Part shown: positions 17,340-26,450 of the stretch, piece by piece | Position numbering within the stretch: position 1 is the stretch's first letter | Layout: each line of letters opens with the position of its first letter | Source: Falsiroseomonas sp051860665 | Lineage (GTDB): Bacteria; Pseudomonadota; Alphaproteobacteria; Acetobacterales; Acetobacteraceae | Direction of reading: 5' to 3' | Assembly (NCBI RefSeq): GCF_051860665.1 | Contig: NZ_JBHYDM010000001.1 | Coordinates: forward strand, 350,815-414,814 | DNA: 64,000 bases | Position numbers and translations under genes: made by a program | Notes under the pieces: model-generated | Databases searched by the model: none | What the model saw: the letters and a program-made list of their open reading frames with translations, nothing else | Told to the model about the DNA's origin: nothing

Positions 17340-17933
17340 CTATCCCGCCGCGCGCCGCGTTTCGAAGGCGGTGATTTCGCGCTCCAGAGTCAGCGTCAGG
17401 CCGATTTCGTCCAAGCCACGCAGCAGACAGTCACGGGCGAAGCCGGGGACGACGAATTCATGCGTGGAACCGTCCGGCGCCGTCAGGATCTGAGTCCGCA
17501 GGTCAACCGAAAGTGTGGTGCCCGGCGCCGCCGCGATGGCGGCCCGCAGCCCGTTCACCGTCGACTCGGGCAGCCGCACCGGCAGCAGCCCGTTCTTCAG
17601 CGCATTGGAGAAGAAGATATCGCCGAAGCTGGCGGCGACGACGCAGCGATAGCCCATGGCGAGAAGGGCATAGACCGCCGCCTCCCGCGACGATCCCACG
17701 CCAAAATTCCGCCCGGCCACCAGGATGCCGGCCTGGTCGAAGGGCGGCTGGTTCAGGATGAAGTCGGGCCGCTTCGCGCCCTCCGGCGTGAAGCGCTGGT
17801 CGTGGAAGCCGTAGGTCGCGTAGCGTTCGTCGCGCGGGCGCCGCATGAAGCGGGCCGGCATGATCTGGTCCGTATCGACATTGGCGAGGTCGAGCGGTGC
17901 CGCGATGGCGGTGAGCTGGGTGAAGGCCTGCAT
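17340..17933 (-). CDS. leuD: 3-Isopropylmalate dehydratase small subunit
   Basis: Leucine biosynthesis: with LeuC it interconverts 2- and 3-isopropylmalate. The 197-residue swivel-domain protein has ANVDTDQIMPARFM near the start, the substrate loop RNFGVGSSREAAVYALLAMG, and SFGDIFFSNALKNGLLPV. In most LeuD proteins the loop is GSSREHA; here the His is Ala and Cys is Val (usual FGCGSSREH), a variation to note. The start is the ATG at 17933, which shares a base with the leuC stop; the longer frame upstream is a leuC shadow. A leuB or leuA gene is not adjacent. Confidence 0.92.
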   Translation of the reverse strand: MQAFTQLTAIAAPLDLANVDTDQIMPARFMRRPRDERYATYGFHDQRFTPEGAKRPDFILNQPPFDQAGILVAGRNFGVGSSREAAVYALLAMGYRCVVAASFGDIFFSNALKNGLLPVRLPESTVNGLRAAIAAAPGTTLSVDLRTQILTAPDGSTHEFVVPGFARDCLLRGLDEIGLTLTLEREITAFETRRAAG

Positions 17934-19303
17934 CAGATCGCACTCACCAGGCGGCCGGCGACCGCCGAGGCCGCGGCCGAGGCCGGGGAGACCAGATGCG
18001 TCCGCGCCCCCCGCCCCTGGCGGCCGGCGAAATTGCGGTTGGAGGTGGAGGCGCAACGCTCCCCCTCCCCCACCGTCTCGCCATGCATGGAGACGCAGAG
18101 CGCGCAGGAGCTTTCCTCCCAGCGCGCCCCGGCCTCCTTGAACACGCGGTCCAGCCCCTCCGCCTCCGCCGCGCGCTTGACCCGGGACGATCCGGGCGAG
18201 ACCAGCATGGGCACGGCGATGCGGCGGCCGCGCAGCACGGCGGCGGCATCGCGCAGATCCTCGATCCGCGCATTGGTGCAGGAGCCGAGGAAGACGCGGT
18301 CCAGCGCCACATCGGCCATCGCCTCCCCGCCGCGCAGGCCCATATACTCCAGGCTGCGCGCCCAGGCCTTTTTCCGCGCCTCGTCCGGCGCATCGTCCGG
18401 GCGGGGGACGCGGCCGGAGAGGGGCACCGCCTCCTCCGGGCTGGTGCCCCAGGTCGCCATCGGCCGGATCTGCGCCGCGTCCAGCGTCACTTCCGAGGCG
18501 AAGACGGCATCGGGGTCGCTGAACAGGCGGTCCCAGGCGGGGTCGGGCTGCGCCGGGGCATAGGGGCGGCCGGCGAGCCAGGCGCGTGTCACATCATCGG
18601 GCGCCACCATCCCAGTCCGCGCGCCGGCCTCGATCGCCATGTTGCAGAGCGTCAGCCGGGCTTCCACGGACAGCGCGCGCACGGCGGCGCCGGCGAATTC
18701 GATGGCGCCACCCAATCCGCCGCCGGTGCCGATGCGGGCGATGAGGGCCAGCGCCATGTCCTTGGCGGTGCTGCCGGCGGGCAGCGCGCCCTCGAAATTG
18801 CAGCGGATCTGCTTCGGCGGGGCCTGCCAGATGGTCTGGGTCGCCAGCACATGCGCCACCTCGCTGGCGCCGATGCCGAAGGCCAGCGCGCCGAGGGCGC
18901 CATGGGTGGAGGTATGGCTGTCGCCACACACCACCGTCATGCCCGGCAGGGTCAGCCCCTGCTCCGGCCCCGCGACATGCACGATGCCCTGGTCGGGGTC
19001 CGCCAGTTCGAAGGCGCGGATCCGATTCGCCCGGGCATTTTCCTCGAACGTCTCGATGATTCCCCGGATCTCGGGGTCCGCCACCTCCGGCGTGCTGCGG
19101 CCCACGGTGGGCGCGTAGTGGTCGCCGAAGCCGAAGGTCAGGTCCGGCCGGCGCACGGCCAGGCCGCGCGCCTTCAGGATGTTGAAGGCATGAAAGCTGC
19201 CTTCGTGAAAATAGTGGCGGTCCACATAGAGCAAGGCGAGGCCGTCATCGCGGGCCTGCACCACATGCGCGTCCCAGATCTTCTCGAAAAGCGTCTGTCC
19301 CAT
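17933..19303 (-). CDS. leuC: 3-Isopropylmalate dehydratase large subunit
   Basis: Aconitase-family subunit carrying a [4Fe-4S] cluster. Key elements are VVCGDSHTSTHGALGALAFG (first cluster Cys), VFLGSCTNARIEDLRDAA (second), and SSCALCVSMHGE (the third position plus a nearby Cys), followed by STSNRNFAGRQGRGARTHLV. The start MGQTLFEKIWDAHVV at 19303 follows the family's usual beginning; an in-frame ATG at 19315 would add four residues. 456 residues is slightly short of the typical 466-470. It is coupled to leuD by a one-base overlap and divergent from the SMP-30 gene. Confidence 0.95.
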   Translation of the reverse strand: MGQTLFEKIWDAHVVQARDDGLALLYVDRHYFHEGSFHAFNILKARGLAVRRPDLTFGFGDHYAPTVGRSTPEVADPEIRGIIETFEENARANRIRAFELADPDQGIVHVAGPEQGLTLPGMTVVCGDSHTSTHGALGALAFGIGASEVAHVLATQTIWQAPPKQIRCNFEGALPAGSTAKDMALALIARIGTGGGLGGAIEFAGAAVRALSVEARLTLCNMAIEAGARTGMVAPDDVTRAWLAGRPYAPAQPDPAWDRLFSDPDAVFASEVTLDAAQIRPMATWGTSPEEAVPLSGRVPRPDDAPDEARKKAWARSLEYMGLRGGEAMADVALDRVFLGSCTNARIEDLRDAAAVLRGRRIAVPMLVSPGSSRVKRAAEAEGLDRVFKEAGARWEESSCALCVSMHGETVGEGERCASTSNRNFAGRQGRGARTHLVSPASAAASAVAGRLVSAI

Positions 19304-19359
19304 GAAAGGACTCATGGCGCCGGCTTGGCGGCTTCGCAAGAGCCGGGCAGGGTCTGGCG

Positions 19360-20247
19360 ATGTGGAACACGCCCCCCGCCGTCATCACCCCGACCCTTCT
19401 CTCCCGCCTGCCGGAGGGCCTGCGCCGGCCACGCCGCAGCGCCTGGGCCGATGCCAACCGCGCCGGCGCGCCGGTGGATTCCTTCCTGGAAGGCCCTTGC
19501 TTCGACGGCGCCGGGAACCTGTTCTGCACCGACATCCCGCATGGCCGCGTCTTCCGCGTCTCCGGCAGCCATTGGGAGGCGGTGGTGGAATACGAGGGCT
19601 GGCCCAACGGCCTGGCAGCGCGGGAGGATGAGCTGCTGGTGGCGGATTATCGCCACGGCGTGCTGAGCCTGGACCCGCGGACCGGCGCCATGGCGGCGGT
19701 GGCCGAGAATATCCACAGCGAAGGTTTTCGGGGGATCAACGACCTGATCCTGCACCGGGACGGCTCCATCCTGCTGACCGACCAGGGCCAGACCGGGCTG
19801 CAGGACCCGACCGGGCGCGTGTGGCGGCTGCATCCGGATGGGCGGATGGACCGGCTGATCTCGAACGGCCCCAGCCCCAATGGCCTCACGCTGAACCGCG
19901 CCGGCACGCATCTGCTGGTGGCCATGACGCGGTCCTGCGAGGTCTGGCGCTTCGCCCTGCGGGAGGATGCGCTGGTGGCCAAGGCGAACCTCTTCTTCCG
20001 GGTGCCCGCCGGCACCTCCGGCCCCGATGGCATGGCGGTGGATGCGCATGACCGGCTGTTCGTGGCCAATCCCGGCCATGGCCAGGTCTGGGTGGTGGAC
20101 CCGCATGGCCTGGCGACGCATCGGGTGGACTGCACGGGCTTCGGCCGCATGCCGACCAACTGCGCCTTCGCGCCGGATGGCCGCACGCTGGTGATCACGG
20201 AAAGCCAGTCCGGCAGCCTGCTGGCGGCCGAGATCCCGGCGGCCTGA
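19360..20247 (+). CDS. SMP-30/gluconolactonase-like beta-propeller hydrolase
   Basis: 295-residue six-bladed propeller of the SGL family, which hydrolyses sugar lactones using a divalent metal. The metal ligands can be placed: Glu in SFLEGPCFDGAGNLFCTD, Asn in GINDLILHRDGSILLTD, Asn in NGPSPNGLTLN and Asp in SGPDGMAVDAHDRLFVAN. No signal peptide is visible, so a cytoplasmic lactonase is likely. It is divergent from leuC with 56 bases between starts and is followed 93 bases later by a Bug-type receptor gene, so it may belong to a sugar-acid catabolic set; the substrate is not known. Confidence 0.88.
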   Translation: MWNTPPAVITPTLLSRLPEGLRRPRRSAWADANRAGAPVDSFLEGPCFDGAGNLFCTDIPHGRVFRVSGSHWEAVVEYEGWPNGLAAREDELLVADYRHGVLSLDPRTGAMAAVAENIHSEGFRGINDLILHRDGSILLTDQGQTGLQDPTGRVWRLHPDGRMDRLISNGPSPNGLTLNRAGTHLLVAMTRSCEVWRFALREDALVAKANLFFRVPAGTSGPDGMAVDAHDRLFVANPGHGQVWVVDPHGLATHRVDCTGFGRMPTNCAFAPDGRTLVITESQSGSLLAAEIPAA

Positions 20248-20340
20248 GGCGAGGCGGGCCTTGACCGGCGCGGGCCGGCGGGGCTTCATGCCGCAATAAC
20301 AGAACGGCGTTCCATCTGAGAGAACGCAGAAGGAAGCGCC

Positions 20341-21312
20341 ATGACCCTCGCCCGCCGCAGCCTGCTCGCCGCCCCCGCCTTGATCCTTGCCGCCCCGCTG
20401 CGCGCCCAGGAGGCCTGGCCGAGCCGGCCGATCCGCATGGTGCTGCCCTATGCCCCGGGCGGCGCCACGGATGTCATCGGGCGGCTGGTGGCGGACCGGC
20501 TCTCGCAGCGCCTGCCGCAGCGGGTGGTGATGGAGAACCGCACCGGTGCCGGCGGGGCCATCGGCAGTTCCTTCGTCGCCAAGGCGCCCGGCGATGGGCA
20601 CACGCTGCTGTTCCACAATATCGGCCATGCCGTGACCAAGGCGCTCTATCCGCAGCTGGACTACGACCCGGCGGCGGATCTCAAGGCCGTCTCCATTGTG
20701 GCGGAAAGCCCGATGGTGCTGCTGGTGCCGCCCAATTCGCCCTACCGGACGCTGGCCGACCTCGTCGCCGCGGCCCGCGCCAACCCCGAAAAACTGAGCT
20801 ATGGCAGCACCGGCGGCGGTGGCGCCTTGCAGCTGGTCTCCCTGCTGTTCCTGCGGGCCGCCGGCATCAGGATGACGGAGGTGCCCTATCGCGGCGGCGC
20901 CCCGGCGGCGCTCGACCTCGCCTCCGGCACGCTGGACATGCTCTACGATGCGGGCCTCACCGGCTTCGGCCTGGCGCAGGGCGGCCGGGCCCGGGCGCTC
21001 GCCCTCTCCGGCCCCAGCCGCAGCCCGGTGATGCCGGATGTGCCGACCATGGCGGAGGCGGGCTTTCCGGACGCCACCTTCATGGTCTGGCAGGCGATCC
21101 TGGCCCCGGCGACCACGCCGGACCCGCTGCTCGCCCGCATCCAGGCGGAGGTTGCGGCCGTGCTGGCCGAACCCGTGACGCGCACCCGCCTGGCCGAGCT
21201 CGGCGCCGAGCGCCTGGTCGGCAACAGCCCCGCCGAAGCCCAAGGCTTCGTCACGGCGGAGATGGCCAAATGGGCCGTGATCCTGCGGGACGCCGGGGTG
21301 CGCGCCGGATGA
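20341..21312 (+). CDS. Bug-family tripartite tricarboxylate transporter receptor
   Basis: 323-residue periplasmic binding protein. The N-terminus MTLARRSLLAAPALILAAPL with paired Arg suggests Tat or Sec export, with cleavage near LRAQ. The family core is IRMVLPYAPGGATDVIGRLV, VVMENRTGAGGAIGSS, and later VPTMAEAGFPD. Bug proteins bind carboxylic acids and feed TctAB permeases, or act alone in sensing; no TctAB genes are nearby. The stop overlaps the IclR start, so ligand binding, regulation and the CoA transferase are expressed together. Confidence 0.92.
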   Translation: MTLARRSLLAAPALILAAPLRAQEAWPSRPIRMVLPYAPGGATDVIGRLVADRLSQRLPQRVVMENRTGAGGAIGSSFVAKAPGDGHTLLFHNIGHAVTKALYPQLDYDPAADLKAVSIVAESPMVLLVPPNSPYRTLADLVAAARANPEKLSYGSTGGGGALQLVSLLFLRAAGIRMTEVPYRGGAPAALDLASGTLDMLYDAGLTGFGLAQGGRARALALSGPSRSPVMPDVPTMAEAGFPDATFMVWQAILAPATTPDPLLARIQAEVAAVLAEPVTRTRLAELGAERLVGNSPAEAQGFVTAEMAKWAVILRDAGVRAG

Positions 21313-21986
21313 GCGAGGGCGTCGCCGCCGTCGATCGCGCGCTGTCCATCCTCGGCGCCTTTCGCGAAGGCGATACGGCGCTGACATTGGCGGAACTCGC
21401 GGCCCGCACCGGCCTCTACAAATCCACCATTCTGCGACTGCTCGCCTCGCTGGAGCGCGGCCGCTGCGCCGCGCGGCAGGCGGATGGGCGCTGGGCCCTG
21501 GGGCCCATGCTGTTCCACTGGGGCGCGCTCTATGCCCGGTCCCTGCCGGTGGAGCGGCACCTGCCGGCGCTGCTGGCCGCGCTCGCCGCGCGCAGCGGGG
21601 AGACCGCCAGCTTCTGGGTGCGCCACGAAAGCCAGCGCCTGTGCCTGGCGCGGGTTCGCAGCCCCAACCGCATCGGCGACGACCTGGCAGCCGGGGACCT
21701 GATCCCGCTGCCCGCCGGCGCCGGCGGCCGCGTGCTGACGGCTTCCGACCCCCGCGCGCTCGGCGTGGTCGCCACCTTCGGCGAGCGCAACCCCGAGACC
21801 GCCGCCATCGCCGCCGCCGTCTTCGGCCCCGGCGGCAGCCTGGCCGGCGCGCTCGGCCTCTCCGGCCCCAAGGCGCGGATCGAGGCGCAGCACGCCGCGC
21901 ATCTTGCCGCGGTGGCCGAAGCGGCCTCCGATCTCACCCGACGACTCGGCGGCGACCTGATGCCGCCCACCGGAGCATCCGCATGA
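21309..21986 (+). CDS. IclR family transcriptional regulator
   Basis: 225-residue regulator. Residues about 1-65 are a winged helix (VAAVDRALSILGAF, then LTLAELAARTGLYKSTILRLL), and the rest is the IclR effector domain (ETASFWVRHESQRLCLARVR, LPAGAGGRVLTA). The start ATG at 21309 overlaps the receptor stop in ATGA. The stop overlaps the CoA-transferase start in the same way. The regulator probably controls this operon in response to a carboxylate or its CoA ester. Confidence 0.9.
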   Translation: MSEGVAAVDRALSILGAFREGDTALTLAELAARTGLYKSTILRLLASLERGRCAARQADGRWALGPMLFHWGALYARSLPVERHLPALLAALAARSGETASFWVRHESQRLCLARVRSPNRIGDDLAAGDLIPLPAGAGGRVLTASDPRALGVVATFGERNPETAAIAAAVFGPGGSLAGALGLSGPKARIEAQHAAHLAAVAEAASDLTRRLGGDLMPPTGASA

Positions 21987-23167
21987 CCAGCCCGACCCCG
22001 CTCGCCGGGATCCGCGTTCTCGAATTCACCCATATGGTGATGGGCCCGACCGTGGGCATGACGCTGGCCGATCTCGGCGCGGAGGTCATCAAGGTGGAGC
22101 CCGCCCCTTCCGGCGACAGCACGCGCCGCCTGGGCGGGTCCGGCGCCGGCTTCTACGCCGCCTTCGGCCGCGGGCGGCGCAGCCTCTGCGTGGACCTGAA
22201 GCAGCCCGATGGGCTGGCGCTGGTCCGGAAGCTGGCGGCGAAGGCCGATGTGATCGTCGAGAATTTCCGGCCGGGCGCCATGGCCAAGCTGGGGCTGGGT
22301 TTTCCGGAGTTGTCCGCCATCAATCCAGGGCTGATCTATTGTTCCTGCAAGGGGTTCCTCCCCGGCCCCTATGAGCACCGCACGGCGCTGGACGAGGTGG
22401 TGCAGATGATGGGCGGCCTTGCCTATATGACCGGGCTGGAGGGGCGGCCGCTGCGGGCCGGGTCCTCCGTCATCGACATCATGGGCGGGATGTCCGGCGT
22501 CATCGGCATCCTGGCCGCGCTGGCGGAGCGTCAGCGCACGGGCCGGGGCGGCGAGATCCAGGCCGGGCTCTTCGAGACGGTGGCCCTGCTGATGGCGCAG
22601 CACATGGCGCAGACGAAGATCACGGGCGAGGCGCCGCCGCCCATGTCCATCCGCCGCCCCGCCTGGCCCGTCTACGACATCTTTTCCACGTCCGACGGCG
22701 GCCAGGTTTTCGTGGGCGTGGTGACGGATACGCAGTGGCCGGCCTTCTGCGCGGCCTTCGGGTTGGAAGAGCTGGCGAACGACCCGACGCTCAGCGACAA
22801 GAAGCAGCGCGCCGATGCGCGGGACCGCACCATCCCGCGCATCGCGGAAGTGCTGCGGACCTACACCAAGCCCGCGCTGATGGCGAAGTGCGAGACGCTC
22901 GGCCTGCCCTTCGCGCCGATCGGCAAGCCGGCCGAACTCTTCGAGGATCCGCATCTGCTGGGCTCCGGCGGGCTGGTGCCGATGCACCTGCCGGACGGCA
23001 CGCCGATCGACCTGCCGGCCCTGCCCGTCTCCATCGACGGCGCCCGCCCCGGCGGCACCGGAGACCTGCGGCCGGTGGGCGCGGATGGCGCGGCCATCGC
23101 GGCGGAGCTCGGCTATTCCGAGGCGGAGATCGCGGCGCTGCGGGCGAGCGGCGCGCTGACCGGCTAA
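21983..23167 (+). CDS. CaiB/BaiF family III CoA transferase
   Basis: 394-residue enzyme that moves CoA between carboxylic acids. Typical N-terminus LAGIRVLEFTHMVMGPTVGM, then LADLGAEVIKVEPAPSGD, the conserved region VDLKQPDGLALVRKLAAKAD, and the catalytic Asp in TALDEVVQMMGGLAYMTG. The start is the ATG at 21983 coupled to the IclR stop; the longer frame upstream is a shadow. It ends with a four-base convergent overlap against the next Bug receptor gene. The donor and acceptor acids are unknown. Confidence 0.93.
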   Translation: MTSPTPLAGIRVLEFTHMVMGPTVGMTLADLGAEVIKVEPAPSGDSTRRLGGSGAGFYAAFGRGRRSLCVDLKQPDGLALVRKLAAKADVIVENFRPGAMAKLGLGFPELSAINPGLIYCSCKGFLPGPYEHRTALDEVVQMMGGLAYMTGLEGRPLRAGSSVIDIMGGMSGVIGILAALAERQRTGRGGEIQAGLFETVALLMAQHMAQTKITGEAPPPMSIRRPAWPVYDIFSTSDGGQVFVGVVTDTQWPAFCAAFGLEELANDPTLSDKKQRADARDRTIPRIAEVLRTYTKPALMAKCETLGLPFAPIGKPAELFEDPHLLGSGGLVPMHLPDGTPIDLPALPVSIDGARPGGTGDLRPVGADGAAIAAELGYSEAEIAALRASGALTG

Positions 23168-24144
23168 TCCACCTTGATGCCGCCGGCGCGGATCACCTCC
23201 CGCCACTTGTCCAGCTCGCTGCGGATCATCGCGGTATAGGCCTCCGCCCCCAGCGTGCCGGGGCGCACGCCGATGCGGCCGAATTTTTCCGCAATCTCGG
23301 GGGAGGCCATGGCCTTGCCCATCTCCTCCTCCCACCGCGCCTTCACGGCCGGCGGAATGCCGGCGGCGGCGGAGAAGCCGAACCAGTTGGTGGAGGTGAC
23401 GCCCGGGAAGCCGATCTCGGCAAAGGTCGGCACATCCGGCAAGGCGGGGGAGCGTTCGGCCTCGCTGGTCGCGATCGGGCGCATGCGGCCGGAGCGCAGG
23501 TTCGGCAAGGCAGTGGGCAGGCTCTCCATCAGCGCCGGAATCTGCCCGCCCATCACATCGGTCATCGCAGGCGCCGAGCCGCGATAGGGCACATGGGTCA
23601 GCTCGACTCCTGCGGCGCGGGCCAGAAGCTGGCCGATCAGGTGGTTCATCGTGCCATTGCCGCCGCTGCCATAGGTCATCTCGCCCGGCTTTGCCCGAGC
23701 TTGCGCCAGGAAGGCCGCGAGGTCCGGCGCCGTCACGCCCGGCCCCACCGCCAGGACGCTGGGGAAGGTGCCGACCAGGTGGATATGCGTGAAGTCGTTG
23801 ACCGCGTCATAGGGCACGTTGGCATAGAGCACCGGCCCGATGCCGTGCGAGGCGGCGTTGGAGATCATCACCAGGTGCTGGTCGCCGCGCGCCTTGGCCA
23901 GCAGGTCGCTGCCCAGCATGCCGCCGGCGCCGGGCCGGTTCTCCACCACGATCGGCTGCCCGAGCTTCGTGCCGAACCACTCGGCCAGGATGCGGGAGAG
24001 GATGTCGGCCGCGCCACCCGGCGGGAAGTTCACGATCCAGCGGATCGGCCGCTCCGGCCAGGCCGCCTGCGCGCGGGCCACGGCGGGGGCGGCCAGCGCC
24101 ACGGCGGTTCCGCCCAGGATCTGGCGGCGGGTGGGCTTGTGCAT
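23164..24144 (-). CDS. Bug-family tripartite tricarboxylate transporter receptor
   Basis: 326-residue periplasmic binding protein, a paralogue of the one at 20341. A Tat-like signal MHKPTRRQILGGTAVALAAP has the paired Arg and ends near VARAQA. Core motifs: IRWIVNFPPGGAADILSRIL, IVVENRPGAGGMLGSD and VPTFAEIGFPG. The start at 24144 is supported by AGGGAG 8 bases upstream. It lies on the opposite strand to the CoA transferase, overlapping its end, and is divergent from the amidohydrolase. Confidence 0.92.
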   Translation of the reverse strand: MHKPTRRQILGGTAVALAAPAVARAQAAWPERPIRWIVNFPPGGAADILSRILAEWFGTKLGQPIVVENRPGAGGMLGSDLLAKARGDQHLVMISNAASHGIGPVLYANVPYDAVNDFTHIHLVGTFPSVLAVGPGVTAPDLAAFLAQARAKPGEMTYGSGGNGTMNHLIGQLLARAAGVELTHVPYRGSAPAMTDVMGGQIPALMESLPTALPNLRSGRMRPIATSEAERSPALPDVPTFAEIGFPGVTSTNWFGFSAAAGIPPAVKARWEEEMGKAMASPEIAEKFGRIGVRPGTLGAEAYTAMIRSELDKWREVIRAGGIKVD

Positions 24145-24254
24145 GCGAGAGGCTCCCTTGCGTCGCGCCGGGGAAAGCAACTTCGGTGCCGTAGACGAGG
24201 CGCGCCCTGCATGGTTCGGTGGCCCGCCGCACAACTGGTATCCCGGAGCATCGC

Positions 24255-25499
24255 ATGGCCTTCGACCTGATCCTGCGCGAGATGCGCCTGCCTCATTCGG
24301 CCGCATCTGACCCGTTGATGGACATCGGCGTGCAGGCCGGCCGCATCGCCGCCATCGCCCCGCGGCTGCAGGCGGAGGCGGCGGAGACGGTCCACGGCCA
24401 GGGGCGGCTGGTCTGCGCCGGCTTCGTGGAAACCCACATCCACCTCGACAAGTCCTGCCTGTTCAACCGCTGCGCCTGCGAGACGACGCGCTTCCCGCAC
24501 CTGGCCATGGAGCGCGTCTCCGCCATCAAGCCCGAGATCACGGTGGAGGAGGTGACCGCGCGCGCCGGCCGGACGCTGGAGATGTGCGTGCTGCACGGCT
24601 GCACCCGCATGCGCACCCATGTCGAGGTCGACCCGCGCATCGGGCTCCGCTTCTTCGAGGGCGTGAAGGCGCTGATCGATGCCTATGCCTGGGCCATCGA
24701 TGTCGAGATCTGCGTCATGCCGCAGGAGGGGCTGACCAATAATCCCGGCACCGACGAGCTGATGGTCGCCGCCCTGCGCAATGGCGCCAGGGTGGTCGGC
24801 GCCGCGCCGAACTACGACAGCGACCGCGCCGCGCAGATCCGCCGTGTCTTCGAGATGGCCCGCGAATTCGACGTCGATATCGACATGCACCTCGACAGCG
24901 GCACCAGCGGCGAGGATCTCGACACGCTGCTGGTCTGTGACCTGACCGAGAAATACGGCTGGGGCGGGCGCGTCGCCATCGGCCATGTGACGAAGCTTTC
25001 CACCATGAAGCCTGCGGAGGTGGACAAGGTGGCGAAGCGCCTGGCGGATGCCGGCGTGGCGCTGACGGTGCTGCCGGCGACGGACCTCTATCTCGGCGGA
25101 CGGCACCGGGATGCGGATGTGCCGCGCAGCGTGGTGGATGCGAACCGGCTGGTGGCGGCGGGCGTGGTCTGCTCGATCTCCTCCAACAATATCCAGAACC
25201 CCTTCACCCCCTATGGCGATGGGCAGCTGATCCGGCAGGCGAGCCACTACGGCAATATCATCCAGCGCGGGAACGCGGAGGATGTCCGCGCCATGTGGTC
25301 GATGATCACCGACGGCTCCGCCCGGCTGATGCGGCAGGAGGATTACGGCGTGCGGGAGGGGGCGCCGGCCGACCTGGTGGTGGTGGATGCGCCGGACGAG
25401 GTGCAGGCGCTGCGCGGCATCGCGCCGGTGCTGGATGCCTTCAAGCGCGGCCGGCGGACGGTGACGCGGGCGCCGGCGGTGCTGCACCGGCCGGGGTGA
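24255..25499 (+). CDS. Amidohydrolase, cytosine deaminase-like
   Basis: 414-residue metal-dependent hydrolase of the cytosine deaminase branch. Metal ligands can be read in order: HIHLDKS (about residue 73), the region RTHVEVDPRIGLRFFE, DMHLDSG with the His, and IGHVTKLS; VVCSISSNNIQNPF lies where the last metal Asp is expected, but there Asn pairs replace the usual SDN. The start ATG at 24255 has GGAG 6 bases upstream. Substrates of this branch include cytosine, creatinine and triazine derivatives. The possible loss of the last Asp makes the exact activity uncertain. Confidence 0.85.
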   Translation: MAFDLILREMRLPHSAASDPLMDIGVQAGRIAAIAPRLQAEAAETVHGQGRLVCAGFVETHIHLDKSCLFNRCACETTRFPHLAMERVSAIKPEITVEEVTARAGRTLEMCVLHGCTRMRTHVEVDPRIGLRFFEGVKALIDAYAWAIDVEICVMPQEGLTNNPGTDELMVAALRNGARVVGAAPNYDSDRAAQIRRVFEMAREFDVDIDMHLDSGTSGEDLDTLLVCDLTEKYGWGGRVAIGHVTKLSTMKPAEVDKVAKRLADAGVALTVLPATDLYLGGRHRDADVPRSVVDANRLVAAGVVCSISSNNIQNPFTPYGDGQLIRQASHYGNIIQRGNAEDVRAMWSMITDGSARLMRQEDYGVREGAPADLVVVDAPDEVQALRGIAPVLDAFKRGRRTVTRAPAVLHRPG

Positions 25500-25522
25500 G
25501 GGTGGCGCGACCCCCCACCCAA

Positions 25523-25548
25523 CCCTCCCCCCTGAGAAGGGGGGAGGG
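25523..25548. repeat. Hairpin element between convergent genes
   Basis: CCCTCCCCCC, loop TGAGAA, GGGGGGAGGG: a perfect 10-bp stem. It is the same element as at 10462-10490 and likewise sits between convergent stops, which suggests a shared terminator-like repeat. Confidence 0.6.
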
Positions 25549-25556
25549 CGTTGTCG

Positions 25557-26390
25557 TCAGTGGTGGATGAAGACGGGGCAGCGGGCGCGGCGCAGAAGCT
25601 CGTGGGTGGCGCTGCCGGTCAGCAGGCGGCGCAGGCCGCTTTCCTCGAAGGCGCCGACCACCAGCAGCCGCGCGGCCATGCCCTCGGCCTCGGCCAGCAG
25701 CAGGTCGGCCGGGCGGTCGCCCACCAGGGCCAGCGGCGTCGCCTGCAGCCCGTGGCGGCGCAGATAGGCGCAGCCCTCCTCCGCCATGGCCAGCGCTTCC
25801 TCCCGCGTCTCGGCGGCGGAGGCGACGCGCACCGGCGCCCCTTCCGCGAGGCCGAGCAGGGCGAAAAGCTGCAGCGCGGCCATATTGGGCAGGGAGGCGT
25901 CGTAGCCGACCAGCACCGGGCCCTCGGCCAGCACCGGCTCGGGCGGGATCACCAGCAGGGGGCGGGCGCCGTCCATCAGCAGGCGCTCGATCACCGGCGC
26001 CACGCCCTCCTCCACCTCCTCCAGGCCCAGCGTGCTGTCGCGGCCGATCACCACCAGGTCATGCGTCGCGCCGGCGCGTTGCAGGGCCGGCTCCGGCGCC
26101 TCCTCCAGGCGGAGTTCGTCATAGGGATGGCCGGCGGCGGCGGCGGCGCATTCGGCCAGCGCCTGGTCCGCATCCTGCTGCGCCCGCTTCACCAGCGCGG
26201 CGTCGCGCCGCGCCTTGAAGGCGGCGCCGCCGATGGGCACGAATTCATGCTCGCTTTCGGTATGCGGGCGGTCGAGCACCACGGCCGCCGTCAGGCTGGC
26301 GCCGGTGCGACGGGAGAGGGCGAAGGCGGCATCGCGCGCCGCCTTTGCGCCCTGCGTGTCATCCAAAGCGACCAGAATGCTGCGCAGCAT
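25557..26390 (-). CDS. Tandem universal stress protein
   Basis: 277-residue protein with two UspA domains. Domain 1 (about 1-148) begins MLRSILVALDDTQGAKAARD. Domain 2 (about 155-277) begins GPVLVGYDAS and ends with VVGAFEESGLRRLLTGSATH, close to the ATP-binding pattern G-x-G-S/T of nucleotide-binding Usps. The equivalent motif in domain 1 (GRDSTLGLEEVEEGVAP) is degenerate, so only one site may bind ATP. Cytoplasmic; the precise role is unknown, as in most of the family. Confidence 0.9.
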   Translation of the reverse strand: MLRSILVALDDTQGAKAARDAAFALSRRTGASLTAAVVLDRPHTESEHEFVPIGGAAFKARRDAALVKRAQQDADQALAECAAAAAGHPYDELRLEEAPEPALQRAGATHDLVVIGRDSTLGLEEVEEGVAPVIERLLMDGARPLLVIPPEPVLAEGPVLVGYDASLPNMAALQLFALLGLAEGAPVRVASAAETREEALAMAEEGCAYLRRHGLQATPLALVGDRPADLLLAEAEGMAARLLVVGAFEESGLRRLLTGSATHELLRRARCPVFIHH

Positions 26391-26450
26391 GCCAATTCCT
26401 CCTGCAACGGCATCCTAACGCAGCCGCGCCGGCCGCGGCACCCCGCACCC

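Noticed and set aside
12815..17374. 1519-codon plus-strand frame
   Set aside because: Antisense shadow of the RND efflux operon; His/Asp/Arg-rich without recognisable motifs.
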